Shown here: positions 61,601 through 64,000 of the stretch, one piece after another
Numbering within the stretch: position 1 is the stretch's first letter
Layout of the letters: every line of letters begins with the position of its first letter
Source of the DNA: Calditrichota bacterium
Lineage (GTDB): Bacteria; Calditrichota; Calditrichia; Calditrichales; Calditrichaceae
DNA length: 64,000 nucleotides
Direction of reading: 5' to 3'
Assembly (NCBI GenBank): GCA_024278755.1
Contig: JAJRSO010000038.1
Span: 62,001-126,000, forward strand
Program-made: the position numbers and the translations under genes
Notes under the pieces: model-generated
Seen by the model: the letters and a program-made list of their open reading frames with translations, nothing else
What the model was told of the DNA's origin: nothing
The model's database searches: none

Positions 61601-64000
61601 CTAATTGGCTCTTTTAACTTTAACCGGATCGGCTGGTTGTGGCAGAATTTTTACGGCTTTTATATTCAATAATTCCATTGCGGTTTTAACGGCCGCTTCC
61701 AATTGAGGATCATGGCCCTGATTTACCAGTTTGGGAAGTTGTTCCACGGTAATGTCTGGAGCCACTCCCTTATTTTCCACATCCCATTCGCCTTTAATAT
61801 TATAAAACCCGCCACGAGGGGCCGTAATATATCCGCCGTCGATTAATTTCGGTACATCCCAGATGCCAACTAATCCGCCCCAGGTGCGCGTTCCAATCAG
61901 CGGGCCAATCTTTTTTAACCGGAACATATAAGGCAGCATATCGCCGCCGGACCCGGCCGCATCGTTTATAAGCATCACTTTTGGCCCCCAGATAGCCGCA
62001 TTGGGGGCGGTAAACGGCTGCCGTTTACCGACCGGATTGTTAAAATAACCCAGTAAATCCCGGGAAAGCAGATCGATGATATAATCCGCAATAAATCCGC
62101 CGCTGTTAAAGCGTTCGTCAATTACCGCGCCTTTCTTGTCCTGTTGCGCAAAATAGTAGCGGTTAAAATTTTTGTAGCCGTCAATCGAAGTGTTGGGCAG
62201 CCAGACATAAGCAAGTTTCCCGTCAGATAGACGGTCGACTTTTTTTCTGTTTTCCTCAATCCATTCTCGCTGACGTAAAGGAGCTTCGCTTTTAACCGGA
62301 ACCACGGTAACGGTGCGAGCGCCCTTCATCTGCGGTTTAGCGTTAACGGTAAGAGTGATTTGTTTATCGGCGGTTTTATCAAATAAGCTGAATAAATTTC
62401 GATTGTCTTTTACCTGAATTCCGTTTACAGCCAAAATATAATCGCCTTCCTGTACATCAATACCGGGGCCACTGAGTGGCGCGCGTAATTTTGGATTCCA
62501 GTTTTCGCCATTGTAGATATGTTTGATACGGAAACGTCCTTGATCAATCATATAATCAGCGCCAAGCAGACCGGGCGCTGCTTTTTCGATATCGGGCAGA
62601 TCGCCGCCGCCTGTGAACGAATGGCCGATTGATGTTTCACCGCCTAAAATATCCAGCAGATAGGTGAGATCGGCACGGTGACGGACATATCCCACCATAG
62701 GTGCATAGGCTTTATACGCCCAATCCAAATCCAGTCCGTGTACATTATCCACATAAAAATAATCCCGCTGAAAACGCCAGGCTTCCCGAAATATCTGTTT
62801 CCATTCGGCCGGAGGGTCTACCTTCATCTGTAATTTATCCGCCGCTATTTTACCCTCGTTTGCTTTGATTTCTTCCCCGGCTTCCGTGATAAAAAAATCA
62901 GACTCTTTTGTATGATAAAGCAGTTTCTCTCCGTTAAAAGATACCGCATATCCCCGGATACCTTTAATTAACTCCTTAGATTCCCGTTCCTTTAAATCAT
63001 AGTGATGTAATACGGCGCCAGATTCGTTTGAAATCGATTCCTGATAAAAGAGCTGGCCTTCTTTGCCCGTTTGTAAGTTACTGTAATCTCTTTCGGGTAT
63101 GTCCAGAGCCAAAATTCGCTGATCGATAGTTTTAAAATCGATGGTCACCGTGACGTCTTTCTTGTTATCTTCTTTGTCTTCCTTCTTTTTCTTCTTCTTT
63201 TTTTTAACCTCCTCTTCATCACTTTCCGGTAGAAGCGGAGACGGCTCGTCCGCCGAAAGGACCACAAGATAGACGGCGCGTTTTACCGGCCTGTCCAATG
63301 AACTCATATCCAGCCAGCCCACATTTAAACCGTAATCGGTACTTGAAATAAAGTATAAATATTTTCCCGATTTATCCCAGGCGGGTGATTTACAATCAGA
63401 CATCCCGTCCGTAAGCGGATATGATTTCTTATCTTTAAGAGAATAGATAAAAATAGTGTTATATTTATTAGTCAGGCGTTTGGTATAGGCAATCCATTTG
63501 GAATCCGGTGACCAGGCCGGAAAGATAGTACGCTCGGGATGCGCAAATCCTTCGTTGTCAATCATATATGTAGCGCCGTTTTTTGTATTTAAAACCCATA
63601 AGTTTCGATCGGCATCGCCAAAACTGATCCATTTGGAATCCGGTGACCAAGCGGGGGAATAATAAAAAGTAGGTTTTTTCAAAGTAAACGTTTTTATATC
63701 ACCGCCAAACTGATCGGCAGTAACCAGGCGGTATTCACCGGATGCGTCGGAAAACCAGCAGACGCGTTTTCCATTGGGCGACCAGGCCGGCGCACGCTCG
63801 GCGCTGCCGGAACTTTTTGTCAGATTCCGAATATCGCCTTTTTTTTCCGGAACGGTAAAAATTTCGCCTCTGGCTTCAAATACAGCCCGCTTACCACTAG
63901 GTGACAGGTTAAACCGAACGATATTTTTTTCAACTTTTTCCCAGTGCGGCCGGGCCCATGGGAAATCACCCCGTACGGAAATATGTAGCTGTTCCGGTGT
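61601..64000 (-). CDS. tricorn-like serine protease, C-terminal part
   Basis: At least 800 codons are open to the window edge, so the N-terminus is missing; an in-frame TTG at 63682 is not the likely start, as the reading frame continues upstream through PAWSPNGKR. The visible order is part of a beta-propeller (SPAWSPDSKWISFGD repeats, about to 63100), a lysine-rich hinge (EEVKKKKKKKKEDKE), and a core-like domain. A PDZ domain (GPGIDVQEGDYILAVNG) and an S41-type domain with AGSGGDMLPY holding the nucleophilic Ser follow. SIGHSFTGG supplies a Ser-His pair as in tricorn. It breaks down peptides; an export signal, if any, lies outside the window. Confidence 0.88.
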   Translation of the reverse strand, partial: TPEQLHISVRGDFPWARPHWEKVEKNIVRFNLSPSGKRAVFEARGEIFTVPEKKGDIRNLTKSSGSAERAPAWSPNGKRVCWFSDASGEYRLVTADQFGGDIKTFTLKKPTFYYSPAWSPDSKWISFGDADRNLWVLNTKNGATYMIDNEGFAHPERTIFPAWSPDSKWIAYTKRLTNKYNTIFIYSLKDKKSYPLTDGMSDCKSPAWDKSGKYLYFISSTDYGLNVGWLDMSSLDRPVKRAVYLVVLSADEPSPLLPESDEEEVKKKKKKKKEDKEDNKKDVTVTIDFKTIDQRILALDIPERDYSNLQTGKEGQLFYQESISNESGAVLHHYDLKERESKELIKGIRGYAVSFNGEKLLYHTKESDFFITEAGEEIKANEGKIAADKLQMKVDPPAEWKQIFREAWRFQRDYFYVDNVHGLDLDWAYKAYAPMVGYVRHRADLTYLLDILGGETSIGHSFTGGGDLPDIEKAAPGLLGADYMIDQGRFRIKHIYNGENWNPKLRAPLSGPGIDVQEGDYILAVNGIQVKDNRNLFSLFDKTADKQITLTVNAKPQMKGARTVTVVPVKSEAPLRQREWIEENRKKVDRLSDGKLAYVWLPNTSIDGYKNFNRYYFAQQDKKGAVIDERFNSGGFIADYIIDLLSRDLLGYFNNPVGKRQPFTAPNAAIWGPKVMLINDAAGSGGDMLPYMFRLKKIGPLIGTRTWGGLVGIWDVPKLIDGGYITAPRGGFYNIKGEWDVENKGVAPDITVEQLPKLVNQGHDPQLEAAVKTAMELLNIKAVKILPQPADPVKVKRAN

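Overview
The window looks like the chromosome of a Gram-negative, anaerobic, respiratory bacterium of the Calditrichota (Caldithrix-like) or a neighbouring FCB lineage. This placement is inferred from gene content. Four large secreted proteins end in the PNPFNP-type (type IX secretion) sorting domain. There are many outer-membrane beta-barrels with a C-terminal aromatic residue, lipoproteins, a group 3b-like [NiFe] hydrogenase and four multihaem c-type cytochromes. The window has no rRNA, tRNA, CRISPR array or insertion sequence that I can see.

Layout. 1-3562: an overlapping operon for a cytoplasmic NAD(P)-linked [NiFe] hydrogenase (end of beta, then gamma, delta, alpha, and the maturation protease). 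It runs into a receiver-only response regulator (3534-3923), a membrane histidine kinase and an ACT-domain protein (to 5936). 5945-8137 (minus): a chemoreceptor and a free periplasmic Cache protein. 8256-15343 (minus): a nickel-transporter-like protein and hypE, D, C, F, B, A, the full set needed to mature the hydrogenase. The genes transcribed just ahead of them (15359-19915) are a DUF5916 outer-membrane protein and a TIGR03545/TIGR03546-like pair. 20333-29279: housekeeping and unknown genes (threonine dehydratase-like, methyltransferase, AIM24, an outer-membrane barrel, a lipoprotein, S-adenosylhomocysteinase, TypA). 29378-40055: four secreted type-IX-sorted proteins with a class III nucleotide cyclase between them.

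40141-44849: a Rieske protein, a cytochrome b and two membrane-anchored or exported multihaem cytochromes (12 and 10 haem sites). Together they look like a bc-type quinol oxidase in which multihaem proteins replace cytochrome c1. 44875-54334: a putative sigma-54 regulon. A NtrB-like kinase and a NtrC-like activator bracket three genes, each preceded by a -24/-12 promoter. At least two of the three also have tandem copies of the palindrome CGAC[CT]-N4-GGTCG 20 bp apart. The controlled genes are a DUF2202 lipoprotein with an in-frame TAA, a thrombospondin-type-3 repeat protein, and an outer-membrane barrel cotranscribed with the activator.

54331-61099 (minus): a compact five-gene unit, membrane cytochrome b, 20-haem cytochrome, 16-haem cytochrome, beta-barrel, and membrane-anchored Fe-S flavoprotein. 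It has the parts expected of a trans-envelope electron conduit. 61198-61562 is a decayed gene, and 61601-64000 is the C-terminal part of a tricorn-like protease that runs off the window.

Together the genes suggest a cell that oxidises or evolves H2 through NAD(P), moves electrons through quinone into at least 58 periplasmic or surface haems, and controls part of its envelope proteome with a dedicated sigma-54 two-component system. The regulatory and conduit assignments are inferences from sequence motifs and gene order.
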